64,000 nucleotides of DNA. Origin: Actinocatenispora thailandica. GTDB lineage: Bacteria > Actinomycetota > Actinomycetes > Mycobacteriales > Micromonosporaceae. The DNA lies in NCBI RefSeq assembly GCF_016865425.1, contig NZ_AP023355.1, forward strand, positions 7,004,198-7,068,197, given 5' to 3'. Below are positions 24,741 to 32,067 of this stretch, one piece after another. The first letter of the stretch is position 1; each line of letters starts with the position of its first letter. The notes beneath the pieces were generated by a model. It saw nothing but the letters and a program-made list of their open reading frames with translations. It was not told where the DNA came from and ran no database searches. The position numbers were made by a program, and so were the translations under genes.

Positions 24741-26114
24741 CTACGCCCGATCCACCGCCGTCGCGACTCGAACGCCGGGACGCTGTGCCGCCTCGGCCGT
24801 TTCGTGCGGTATGCGCAGTGCCACCGCCCAGACCGCGTACGCCGCGGGGTAGAGCAGGTAGCCGAACCGGGTGGCCGGCGCGAGGCAGATCGCGAGCAGC
24901 ATCGCCGCCGCCACCCGCCACGCCACCACGGTGACCTGTGCCGGCGGCCGGACCAGCAGGTGGATCACGAACGCGAGACCGGCCGCGACGAGCAGGCTCG
25001 CCGCGACGACCGTGCCGCCGGGTACGAGCACCGCGATCAGGTGGCCGGGCAGGTTGCTCGCCGCCGGGCTCTCGGCCAGGCCACGGCCCAGCGGGTAGCG
25101 GACCAGGTTCTCCAGCACCCCGTTCGGGTCCCGCAGCGTGATCGGGCCGAGGGTGACGACCGGGACGGCCAGCGCCGGCGTCAGGTACCAGCCGAGCGCC
25201 CGCCCGCCGGCCCGGAATCCGACGAACACCGCCAGCACCACCAGTACCGGCAGCGCGAACAGCTTCATCGCGGCGGCGTCGCCGATCACCAGCCCGGACA
25301 GCAACCACCAGACGGCGCCGCCGCGGTCGTCCAGGTGCCCCCTTACCGCGAAGGCGAGGCCGAGCAGGCACAGCGCGAGGACCGGCAGGTCGTCCCCGCC
25401 GGTGGCCAGGGTCAGCGCGCAGACCGGGAACACCGTCACCACCTGCGCCGCCCGGACCAGCACCGACGCCGGGGCGAGCCGGCGCAGCAGGAACAGGGCG
25501 GCCACGATCGCGGCGGCGGTCACCACCGCGAACCCGACCCGGGCGTCGGTCCACCACTGGTCCCCCGCGTACCGCCGGGGCAGGCCGAACACCGCGATGC
25601 CCGGGTTGTACGGCACGTAGGCGAGGTAGCCGAGCGACGGCAGCGCGCCGACGATGCCGTCGTGCGACAGGTAGGGGCTGCCGGTGTCGACGAGCCGGGC
25701 GCCGGCCATCTCGACGACCGTCACCTCGTCCTGGGCACGCCCGCTGGCGCCGGCGGCCCGCTGCGCCGCCTCGACCAGCAGCGGCAGCAGTGTGCTGGCC
25801 GCCCAGCCGGCGAACACCAGCACCATGCGGACCGCGGGGCGCGCCAGGCCACGCCCGACGAACCGCTGGACGACGGCGAGCACGGTCAGCGCCAGGTAGC
25901 CGAACACCGCGATGCGGCCCCACTGCGCGTGCGCCGGCATGCCGGTGTTGAACGCGGTGATGCCGGCATAGGCCGCGGATGCCGCGTACAGCACGATGTC
26001 GACAACGGTGCCCCGGCCGGCCCGGTGCGTCGCGCGGGCGATTCCGGTCAGCGTCACGCCGGTCAGTCTGGCATCGCTCCCCGCGGCCGCGCACTCCCGG
26101 TAGGCATCCGCCAC
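24741..26114 (-). CDS. Polytopic membrane protein, GT87/DUF2029-like
   Basis: A 457-residue protein with about 10-12 hydrophobic segments, starting VDIVLYAASAAYAGITAFNTG and ending in a cytoplasmic-type tail. Features of polyprenol-phosphate-dependent mannosyltransferases include an extracytoplasmic loop VVEMAGARLVDTGSPYLSHDGIVG and YVPYNPGIAVFG, LATGGDDLPVLALCL and SGLVIGDAAAMKLFALPVL. Such GT-C enzymes add mannose or arabinose to envelope glycolipids. The catalytic Asp is not securely assigned. It lies between the GGDEF-EAL gene and the phosphoribosyltransferase on the same strand with gaps of about 10 bp, so the three may form one transcript. Confidence 0.68.
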   Translation of the reverse strand: MADAYRECAAAGSDARLTGVTLTGIARATHRAGRGTVVDIVLYAASAAYAGITAFNTGMPAHAQWGRIAVFGYLALTVLAVVQRFVGRGLARPAVRMVLVFAGWAASTLLPLLVEAAQRAAGASGRAQDEVTVVEMAGARLVDTGSPYLSHDGIVGALPSLGYLAYVPYNPGIAVFGLPRRYAGDQWWTDARVGFAVVTAAAIVAALFLLRRLAPASVLVRAAQVVTVFPVCALTLATGGDDLPVLALCLLGLAFAVRGHLDDRGGAVWWLLSGLVIGDAAAMKLFALPVLVVLAVFVGFRAGGRALGWYLTPALAVPVVTLGPITLRDPNGVLENLVRYPLGRGLAESPAASNLPGHLIAVLVPGGTVVAASLLVAAGLAFVIHLLVRPPAQVTVVAWRVAAAMLLAICLAPATRFGYLLYPAAYAVWAVALRIPHETAEAAQRPGVRVATAVDRA

Positions 26115-26123
26115 GGCGGCGGG

Positions 26124-28610
26124 CTACAACCGGCGCCGGGCGCTGCGGGTCAGCCGGCCCGGCGGGATGCGGATGACCTGCGCGTCCGCCGACATCGGCG
26201 GCGCCAGCGGAGCCTCGGCGGCGAGCAGCTCGGCGATCCTGGTGTCGGTCACCGGCCGGGAGAACAGGTAGCCGGAGCCGCACGGGCAGCCCAGCTCGAA
26301 CAGCATGGCGCGCTGCCGCTGGCTCTCCACCCCCTCCGCCACCACCGACAGGTCGAGGCTGCGGCCCAGGTCGATCGCGGCGCGCACCACGGCGGCCGGT
26401 TCCGGCGAGGTGACCAGGCCGGCCACGAAGCTGCGGTCGATCTTCAGCTCGTCCACCGGAACCCGGGCCAGCATGCCGAGCGAGGAGCTGCCGGTACCGA
26501 AGTCGTCCAGGGCGATGCGCACGCCCAGCTCGCGCAGCCCGCGCAGGGTGTCGTCGACGACATCCAGCCGGCTCAGGTTGCGCGTCTCGGTCAGTTCCAG
26601 GGTGAGCTGCTCGGGCGGGACACCGCTGGCCACCACCCGCCGCTGCACCACCCGCAGGAAGTCCGGGTCGAGCAGGCTGCGCGGCGACAGGTTCACCGCG
26701 ACGCCGATCGGGTGGCCGGCGCCGGCCCACTCGGACGCCGCCGCCAGCGCGGTGTCGAGCACCAGTTCGGTGAACTCCGGCAGCAGGTCGGACCGCTCGA
26801 TCGCGGTGAGGAACTGCCGCGGCGCCATCTCCCCCCGGTAGGGGTGCTCCCACCGGGCCAGCGCCTCCGCGGCGCTGATCCGCCCGGAGTTGAGCTCGAC
26901 GATCGGCAGGTAACGCAGGGCGAACTGGTTGCCGTGCAGTGCGGCGCGCAGCTCGCCGCCGAGGGCGAGCCGGCCGATGTCGGCGGTGTCGCGCTGCCGG
27001 GCGTACTGCGCGAGCCGGCTGCCGTCCCGCTTCGCCTGGTACATCGCCACGTCGGTGCGGCGCAGCAGCTCGCCGACGCCGCCCTGCACCGGCGCGAGCG
27101 CGACACCGGCGCTGCCGCCGACGGTGATGCGGATGCCGTCGACCTCGATCGGCGGGTCCAGGGTGGCGAGCATCTGCCGGGCCCGGTGCACCGCGAGCGC
27201 CGGGGCGGGCAGCGCGACGAACAGCACCGCGAACTCGTCGCCGCCGAGCCGGACCACGATGTCGTCGTCGCCGGCCGCGGTGGCCAGCCGCCGGCCGATG
27301 GTGGTCAGCACTTCGTCCCCGGCGGAGTGCCCGAGGGTGTCGTTGACCTCCTTGAAGTGGTCCAGGTCGATCAGCACCATCGCCTGGGTGCCGCGGGTCG
27401 GCCGCTCGGCCAGCACCTGCTCGCCCACGTCCAGCAGGTACCGGCGGTTGGCCAGGCCGGTGAGCGGATCGTGCGCGGCGTCGTAGGCGTGCCGGGCGGC
27501 ACGCCGCTGCGCCTCGGCGTACGCGTACGCGTTGCGCAGCGCGGTGCCCAGCGCGGCGGCGAAGGTTTGCAGCGCGTACCGCTCGCGATCGCTGAGCCGC
27601 ACCGTGCCGCGGAACCGGAGTCGCAGCTCACCGGCATCGGTGTCGGTGTCGCGCTGCCCGCCGAGCGGCGTCTCGATCGTCTCCGCCTCGTCGGCGGCCG
27701 GGGCGTCGGCGGCGGCACCGGCCCAGGACACGCCCTGGGCATCGCCGCGGACCAGGCCATCCGGCTCGCTGCCCAGCCGTACCAGCACCTCGACCTCGTC
27801 GGCACCGAACAGCTCGGCGGCGCCGGTCACCGCGGTACCGAGCACCTGCGCCAGGTCGACCTCGCTGAACCGGTCGGTCACCGCGGCGAGCCGCTGCCAG
27901 GCCTCCCGCTCGGTGTGGGTGCGCAGCCGGTACGCGTAGGTCAGCCGGAGGAAGACGATCATCGGGGGGATCGCGAACAGCAGCCGCGGATCGAACCGCA
28001 GCACGGCCAGGATGAGGAACGCGACGGCGATGTTGCCGCTGATGGCGATCAGCTCGACCCGGTGCAGCGGCATCAGCCGCAGCCTGGTCCCGTTGGCGAG
28101 GCTGATCGCGATGCTCACCGACAGCGCTGCGATCAGCGCGTACACCGCGGTCGCGGCGATCAGCGCGGCCACCCCACGGAGGGTGAACGGGTCCACCGGG
28201 GTGCCGGCGATCAGCTGGCTCAGGGTGGCCGCCGCGGTCACCGCGACCACCTGTTTCGCGACGTTGAGGGTGAGCTTGTCGGCCGGCCGGCGACCGATCA
28301 GCTCGGCGGCCAGGCGGCCGAGCGCGGCGGCCCAGATCATCGTGCTCGGCGGCAGCACGACCAGGCCGATGATGACGGCCGCCTCACCCCAGGCGAACTG
28401 CACGCCCTGGCTGCGCAGCCGCAGCTGCACCGGGGCCAGCCCGGCCACGGTGTACAGCGCGAGCATGGCGACCGCGAGCCACGGTGCGCCGGTCGGTCCG
28501 GGCAGTTTGGCGGTGGCGATCAGCAGCACACCGAAGGCCAGCGCCGCGTGCCCGATGATGTAGCGGCGCAGCGTGGTGTTGCGGGCCGTGGAAGCGTCGG
28601 CAGTACTCAC
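26124..28610 (-). CDS. Membrane-bound GGDEF-EAL cyclic-di-GMP protein
   Basis: An 828-residue protein from GTG 28610. About six to eight N-terminal TM helices (residues about 15-230) are followed by a GAF-like linker (WQRLAAVTDRFSEVDLAQVLGTAVTGAAELFGADEVEVLV), then a diguanylate cyclase domain with intact RLGGDEF and DLDHFKEVNDTLGH. An EAL phosphodiesterase domain ends the protein, with EALARWEHP, NLSPRSL, LTLELTETRN, DDFGTGSSSLG, ELKIDRSFV and VVAEGVES, so both activities look complete. Products would set local c-di-GMP levels. A TAGGAT hexamer (minus strand, about 28645) could drive it separately from the mini-ORF array upstream. A longer in-frame start at 28730 would overlap the first mini-ORF and is not favoured. 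Confidence 0.88.
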   Translation of the reverse strand: MSTADASTARNTTLRRYIIGHAALAFGVLLIATAKLPGPTGAPWLAVAMLALYTVAGLAPVQLRLRSQGVQFAWGEAAVIIGLVVLPPSTMIWAAALGRLAAELIGRRPADKLTLNVAKQVVAVTAAATLSQLIAGTPVDPFTLRGVAALIAATAVYALIAALSVSIAISLANGTRLRLMPLHRVELIAISGNIAVAFLILAVLRFDPRLLFAIPPMIVFLRLTYAYRLRTHTEREAWQRLAAVTDRFSEVDLAQVLGTAVTGAAELFGADEVEVLVRLGSEPDGLVRGDAQGVSWAGAAADAPAADEAETIETPLGGQRDTDTDAGELRLRFRGTVRLSDRERYALQTFAAALGTALRNAYAYAEAQRRAARHAYDAAHDPLTGLANRRYLLDVGEQVLAERPTRGTQAMVLIDLDHFKEVNDTLGHSAGDEVLTTIGRRLATAAGDDDIVVRLGGDEFAVLFVALPAPALAVHRARQMLATLDPPIEVDGIRITVGGSAGVALAPVQGGVGELLRRTDVAMYQAKRDGSRLAQYARQRDTADIGRLALGGELRAALHGNQFALRYLPIVELNSGRISAAEALARWEHPYRGEMAPRQFLTAIERSDLLPEFTELVLDTALAAASEWAGAGHPIGVAVNLSPRSLLDPDFLRVVQRRVVASGVPPEQLTLELTETRNLSRLDVVDDTLRGLRELGVRIALDDFGTGSSSLGMLARVPVDELKIDRSFVAGLVTSPEPAAVVRAAIDLGRSLDLSVVAEGVESQRQRAMLFELGCPCGSGYLFSRPVTDTRIAELLAAEAPLAPPMSADAQVIRIPPGRLTRSARRRL

Positions 28611-28710
28611 GGTGGCAGGTCCCCGGGGCGAATCGGGTGACGGATGCGGCGATCCTACGCGGCTGGGCGGATCGACGTAAGTGACTGTTCGACAACGCCA
28701 CACGTCGTCG

Positions 28711-28734
28711 TCAGCTCCAGTTGTGTTCACGCAC
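28711..28734 (-). CDS. MREHNWS mini-ORF 1
   Basis: Seven-codon ORF, GTG start, CGT for Arg and GAA for Glu, stop TGA. Shine-Dalgarno AAAGGAG at 28740-28746 on the complement, 5 nt before the start. It is the copy nearest the GGDEF-EAL gene. Confidence 0.75.
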   Translation of the reverse strand: MREHNWS

Positions 28735-28772
28735 GGCGGCTCCTTTCGTCCGAGGTGGCTGTTCGAGGGCGG

Positions 28773-28796
28773 TCAGCTCCAGTTGTGCTCGCGCAT
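28773..28796 (-). CDS. MREHNWS mini-ORF 2
   Basis: ATG start, CGC for Arg, GAG for Glu, stop TGA. Shine-Dalgarno AAAGGGGA at 28802-28809 (complement), 5 nt before the start. Confidence 0.75.
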   Translation of the reverse strand: MREHNWS

Positions 28797-28838
28797 CGCG
28801 GTCCCCTTTCGGCTGGTCAGGACGGTGTTGTCGGGTGC

Positions 28839-28862
28839 TCAGCTCCAGTTGTGCTCGCGCAT
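28839..28862 (-). CDS. MREHNWS mini-ORF 3
   Basis: ATG start, CGC for Arg, GAG for Glu, stop TGA. Shine-Dalgarno AAGGGAG at 28869-28875 (complement), 6 nt before the start. Confidence 0.75.
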   Translation of the reverse strand: MREHNWS

Positions 28863-28905
28863 GGCGGTCTCCCTTCCGTGGATCGAGATGGGTCGTCGGC
28901 CGCGG

Positions 28906-28929
28906 TCAGCTCCAGTTGTGTTCGCGCAT
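28906..28929 (-). CDS. MREHNWS mini-ORF 4
   Basis: ATG start, CGC for Arg, GAA for Glu, stop TGA. Shine-Dalgarno AGGGAGG at 28934-28940 (complement), 4 nt before the start. Confidence 0.75.
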   Translation of the reverse strand: MREHNWS

Positions 28930-28968
28930 GACGCCTCCCTCGGGTCGTGGTGGTCGGTGCCGATGGGC

Positions 28969-28992
28969 TCAGCTCCAGTTGTGTTCGCGCAC
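28969..28992 (-). CDS. MREHNWS mini-ORF 5
   Basis: GTG start, CGC for Arg, GAA for Glu, stop TGA. Shine-Dalgarno GGAAGGA at 28999-29005 (complement), 6 nt before the start. Confidence 0.75.
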   Translation of the reverse strand: MREHNWS

Positions 28993-29033
28993 GGGCTGTC
29001 CTTCCGGGTCGTCGGGGCGGGGTCGCGGGCGGG

Positions 29034-29057
29034 TCAGCTCCAGTTGTGTTCGCGCAT
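29034..29057 (-). CDS. MREHNWS mini-ORF 6
   Basis: ATG start, CGC for Arg, GAA for Glu, stop TGA. Shine-Dalgarno AGAGGGG at 29064-29070 (complement), 6 nt before the start. Confidence 0.75.
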   Translation of the reverse strand: MREHNWS

Positions 29058-29099
29058 GGCGCACCCCTCTCTGTTCGCCGGGGCGGTGCTCACGGACCG

Positions 29100-29123
29100 T
29101 CAGCTCCAGTTGTGTTCGCGCAC
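29100..29123 (-). CDS. MREHNWS mini-ORF 7
   Basis: GTG start, CGC for Arg, GAA for Glu, stop TGA. Shine-Dalgarno GAAGGGGG at 29130-29137 (complement), 6 nt before the start. It is the promoter-proximal copy if the array is one transcript. A longer open frame (89 codons from 29369) happens to run into it in phase, but its composition looks non-coding. Confidence 0.72.
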   Translation of the reverse strand: MREHNWS

Positions 29124-29535
29124 GGTGCACCCCCTTCGGTACGGCTCGGGGTGGGGTGCCGGCAGGCCGGCGGTGGCGCGGGAGGCAAGAAGGCCGAGGT
29201 ACGAGGCACGAAGGCCGAGGTACGCGGAGCGCGGGGTGCATGCCCGTTTCGCGGTGTCCTCACGACCGCCCCCCAACGTCGCGCGCGTCGTGGCCGGTGC
29301 CTGCGGCCCGTTGCGTCGCGGGGCGGGCTGGGGCGCCGCCATCTCCGGCAGGAGGAACATCGTCAGCATAGATAGCCGTCTATGGCAGGGCCATGTGCGA
29401 AAAGGATGACAGACGGTGTCACGGCGGCAGGTAACGGATCATTGCCGCCCGGCGCTGGCGCCGGCCGCTCCGGTGGGCCGCGCCGATTCGTGCGCCGTCC
29501 CGGTCCGCGCCGGCCGGGCTGCGTAGGCTCGTCGT
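29124..29535. other. 412-bp region between mini-ORF array and moaC, with a dyad
   Basis: No convincing gene. It should hold the promoter of the minus-strand array and that of moaC. CATAGA-N6-TCTATG (29367-29384) is a clear dyad in an AT-richer patch; on the minus strand it overlaps the hexamers TATCTA and TATGCT, plausible -10 elements. A short direct repeat, AAGGCCGAGGTACG, occurs twice near 29188-29225. TAGGCT at 29524-29529, 6 nt before the moaC GTG, is a leaderless-type -10. Confidence 0.5.
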
Positions 29536-30228
29536 GTGACCGAGTCCAGTGGCGGCCTGACCCATGTCGACGAGGCCGGCGCGGCGCGGATGGTGGACGT
29601 CTCCGGCAAGGACGTCACCACCCGCAGTGCCGTCGCCGCCGGCCTGGTGCGCACCACGGCCGAGGTGCTCGACCTGATCCGGAGCAACGGCCTGGCCAAG
29701 GGCGACGCGTTGGGGGTGGCGCGGATCGCCGGCATCATGGCCGCGAAGCGCACTCCGGACCTGGTGCCGCTCTGCCATCCGATCGCGATCCACGGGGTCG
29801 TCGTCGACCTCGAACCCAGAGAGTCCACAGTGGACATACGGGCGACGGTGCGGACGGCGGACCGCACCGGCGTCGAGATGGAGGCACTGACCTCGGTCCT
29901 CGCCGCCGGGCTCGCGCTGATCGACATGATCAAGGCGGTCGACCCGGCGGCCGGCATCGACGCGGTTCGGGTGCTGCGCAAGGACGGCGGCAAGACCGGT
30001 ACCTGGATCCGGCCCACCGATCCGGCGCCGCCCGGCGCCGCCCCGGGAGGGCGCAGCGCCGCGGGAGAGCACAGCGCCGCAGCAGAGCTCAGCGCTGCGG
30101 GAGAGCAGAGCGCCGCAGCAGAGCTCAGCGCTGCGGGAGAGCAGAGCGCCGCAGCAGAGCGCAGCGCCGCGGGAGAGCGCAGCGCCGCGGGAATGGCGGT
30201 ACCGGGAGAGCACGGAGGGCAGGCATGA
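29536..30228 (+). CDS. moaC: Cyclic pyranopterin monophosphate synthase MoaC with repeat tail
   Basis: A 230-residue protein. MoaC converts the MoaA product to cyclic pyranopterin monophosphate, the first stable molybdopterin precursor. The catalytic core (residues about 1-160) shows LTHVDEAGAARMVDVS, VPLCHPIAIHGV, GVEMEALTSVLAAGLALIDMIKAVD and the Lys pair in RKDGGKTG. MoaC is normally about 160 residues; here a tail of about 65 residues follows, made of SAAGEQ/SAAAEL repeats encoded by an 18-bp tandem repeat. GTG 29536 is preceded by TAGGCT at leaderless distance. Its stop overlaps the start of the next gene (ATGA), so mogA-moeA is translationally coupled. Confidence 0.93.
   Translation: MTESSGGLTHVDEAGAARMVDVSGKDVTTRSAVAAGLVRTTAEVLDLIRSNGLAKGDALGVARIAGIMAAKRTPDLVPLCHPIAIHGVVVDLEPRESTVDIRATVRTADRTGVEMEALTSVLAAGLALIDMIKAVDPAAGIDAVRVLRKDGGKTGTWIRPTDPAPPGAAPGGRSAAGEHSAAAELSAAGEQSAAAELSAAGEQSAAAERSAAGERSAAGMAVPGEHGGQA
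30050..30192. repeat. 18-bp tandem repeats in the moaC 3' end
   Basis: About eight units of the form GCAGCGCCGCGGGAGAGC / GCAGAGCTCAGCGCTGCG in alternating variants. They are in frame with moaC and give the Ala/Glu/Ser-rich tail. Confidence 0.85.
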
Positions 30229-32012
30229 CCGAGTTCGTGGCCCGGGTGATCGTGGCCTCCAACCGCGCCTCGTCCGGTGGGTACGCCGACACGACCGGGC
30301 CGGTGCTCGTCGACGGGCTGCGGCAGCTGGGTGCCACGGTGACCGAACCCGTCGTCGTACCGGACGGTGACCCGGTCGAGCGGGCGCTGCGGGCCGCGGT
30401 GGACGCCAAGGTCGACGTCGTCCTCACCACCGGCGGTACCGGCGTCTCCGCCACCGACCGCACCCCGGAGGCGACCGCGCGGGTGGTCGACTACCAGATC
30501 CCCGGCATCGCCGAGTCGGTCCGGGCGTACGGGGTGGGCAAGGTGCCGACCGCGGCGCTGTCCCGCGGCATCGCCGGCGTCGCCGGCCGCACCCTGGTGG
30601 TCAACCTGCCCGGCTCGCGTGGTGCGGTCGCCGACGGCCTTGCGGTCCTCGGCCCGATCCTGGCGCACGCGGTCGACCAGCTCCGCGGCGGCGACCATCC
30701 TCGATCCACCGACCAGGCATCGGCCGGTGCGGCCGATCCGGCGACCGGCCTGGCCGCTGCCGCCCCGGGGCCGGCCGCGGTCGACGGTTCCGGTAGCGGG
30801 GTGCCGACCGGTGGCGGCGCCATCGGGTGGGTCGCGGCCCGGTCCGCCGCGCACGCCGCCGGGGCGACCGCGCCGCCGGAGCCGGTCCGGTTGGCGCTGG
30901 CCGACGTGACCGGCGCGACGCTCGCCGAGCCGGTCCGGGCCCGCACCCCGCTGCCCGCGTTCACCACCGCCAGCGTGGACGGCTACGCGGTCCGCGGCAC
31001 CGGGCCGTGGCGGGTCTCCGGCCGGGTGCTGGCCGGTCAGGTGGCGGTTCCGCTCGCGGCGGGTACCGCGGTGGAGATCGCCACCGGTGCGATGGTGCCG
31101 CCCGGCGCCGACCAGATCATCCGGGTCGAGGACGCCACCCGCGGCGCCGACGGCCTGGTCGACGGCGCGCCCCGCAAGCCGACGCCGGAGTGGCGGGTGC
31201 CGGGCGAGGAGGCCGTCAAGGGGGAGGAACTGCTCCCGACCGGTACCGCGGTCACGCCCGGTGTCGTGGGCGTCGCCGCCCAGTGCGGGTACGACGATCT
31301 GCTGGTGCGGCGTCCGCCGCGCGCGGCGGTGCTGGTGTTCGGCGACGAGCTGCTCACCGAAGGCCCGCCGGGACGCGGCCTGGTGCGCGACTCGCTCGGT
31401 CCGCAGCTGCCCGGCTGGCTGGCCCGGATCGGCGCGCTGCCCACGGTTTCGGCTCCGTCCGAGCCGGTCGGTGACACGCTCGACGCGCACGTCGAGGCGA
31501 TCGCGACCGCGGCCGGCGCGGCCGAGTTGGTGTGTACCACCGGCGGCACCATGCGTGGGCCGGTCGACCACCTGCATCCGGCGCTCGCGCGGCTGGGCGC
31601 CGAGTACGTGGTGGACACCGTGGCGGTGCGGCCCGGATTCCCGATGGTGCTGGCGAAGCTGCCCGGCGGGCGGTTCGTGGCCGGCCTGCCCGGCAACCCG
31701 CAGTCGGCGGTGATCGGCCTGTTGACGCTGGTGTGGCCGCTGGTCGCGGGGTTGACGGGGCGAGCGGTGCCGTCCCTTCGCCGGGTCCGGCTCGGCGCCG
31801 AGGTCGCCGGCCGCGGCGACGACACCCACCTCGCGCTGGCCCGGATCGAACCGGACGGGCTGGCGTACCCGTTGCCGCACAACGGATCGGCCATGCTGCG
31901 CGGGCTCGCCTGGGCGGACGGCTTCGTGCTGGTACCGCCCGGTGGCACCGGCCGGGTCGGTGAGCCGGCCGAGTTCCTGCCGTTCCCGCTCAACGCGGGT
32001 GAACGGCCATGA
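30225..32012 (+). CDS. Fused molybdopterin adenylyltransferase / molybdotransferase (MogA-MoeA)
   Basis: A single 595-residue ORF carrying two enzymes of molybdenum-cofactor synthesis. Residues about 1-160 are a MoaB/MogA domain (VIVASNRASSGGYADTTGP, VLTTGGTGVSATDRTPEAT, NLPGSRGA), which adenylylates molybdopterin. After a linker of about 40 residues rich in Ala/Gly/Pro, residues about 200-595 are MoeA: FTTASVDGYAVRG, EIATGAMVPPGADQIIRVED, GDELLTEG, CTTGGTMRGPVDHLH and VAGLPGNPQSAV. MoeA inserts molybdate into the adenylylated pterin. ATG 30225 overlaps the moaC stop. Fusion of these consecutive steps suggests substrate channelling, as in plant Cnx1 and animal gephyrin, but with MogA first. 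Confidence 0.92.
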   Translation: MTEFVARVIVASNRASSGGYADTTGPVLVDGLRQLGATVTEPVVVPDGDPVERALRAAVDAKVDVVLTTGGTGVSATDRTPEATARVVDYQIPGIAESVRAYGVGKVPTAALSRGIAGVAGRTLVVNLPGSRGAVADGLAVLGPILAHAVDQLRGGDHPRSTDQASAGAADPATGLAAAAPGPAAVDGSGSGVPTGGGAIGWVAARSAAHAAGATAPPEPVRLALADVTGATLAEPVRARTPLPAFTTASVDGYAVRGTGPWRVSGRVLAGQVAVPLAAGTAVEIATGAMVPPGADQIIRVEDATRGADGLVDGAPRKPTPEWRVPGEEAVKGEELLPTGTAVTPGVVGVAAQCGYDDLLVRRPPRAAVLVFGDELLTEGPPGRGLVRDSLGPQLPGWLARIGALPTVSAPSEPVGDTLDAHVEAIATAAGAAELVCTTGGTMRGPVDHLHPALARLGAEYVVDTVAVRPGFPMVLAKLPGGRFVAGLPGNPQSAVIGLLTLVWPLVAGLTGRAVPSLRRVRLGAEVAGRGDDTHLALARIEPDGLAYPLPHNGSAMLRGLAWADGFVLVPPGGTGRVGEPAEFLPFPLNAGERP

Positions 32013-32067
32013 TGGCGGTACGGCGTGGCGTTTCGCGCGTGCCGGTCCGGATTCCGGAGGTGTCGCG

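Larger units (their letters stand above)
28711..29123 (-). repeat. Array of seven micro-genes encoding MREHNWS
   Basis: Seven 24-nt units at 28711, 28773, 28839, 28906, 28969, 29034 and 29100 (periods 62, 66, 67, 63, 65, 66). On the minus strand each is start-Arg-Glu-His-Asn-Trp-Ser-TGA. Differences between units are only ATG/GTG at the start, CGC/CGT for Arg and GAA/GAG for Glu, so the peptide never changes. Spacers of 38-43 nt are unrelated to each other except for a purine-rich Shine-Dalgarno 4-6 nt before each start. The conserved block begins at the start codon and ends at the stop codon. Function unknown. Confidence 0.9.

Noticed and set aside
24084-28640. 1518-codon plus-strand open frame, the longest in the window
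   Set aside because: It is antisense to the phosphoribosyltransferase, GT87-like and GGDEF-EAL genes, whose motifs are unambiguous. Its sequence is low-complexity and motif-free.
28711-29123. CRISPR array (24-nt near-identical repeats, 38-43 nt unique spacers)
   Set aside because: No cas genes are present. The repeat is exactly a start-to-stop ORF, its variation is silent, and every spacer contains a Shine-Dalgarno at fixed distance. This explains the pattern better than CRISPR.
29100-29369. 89-codon minus-strand ORF ending in the seventh MREHNWS unit
   Set aside because: Its composition (Pro/Arg/Ala-rich) looks like a frame kept open by GC content, and no ribosome-binding site precedes it. 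The last seven codons are better explained by the mini-ORF.
28681-29409. Long plus-strand open frames over the MREHNWS array (QLQLCSR-type repeats)
   Set aside because: Unit periods are not multiples of three, so repeats fall in different frames. No ribosome-binding site was seen, and the ATG/GTG variation is non-silent in those frames.
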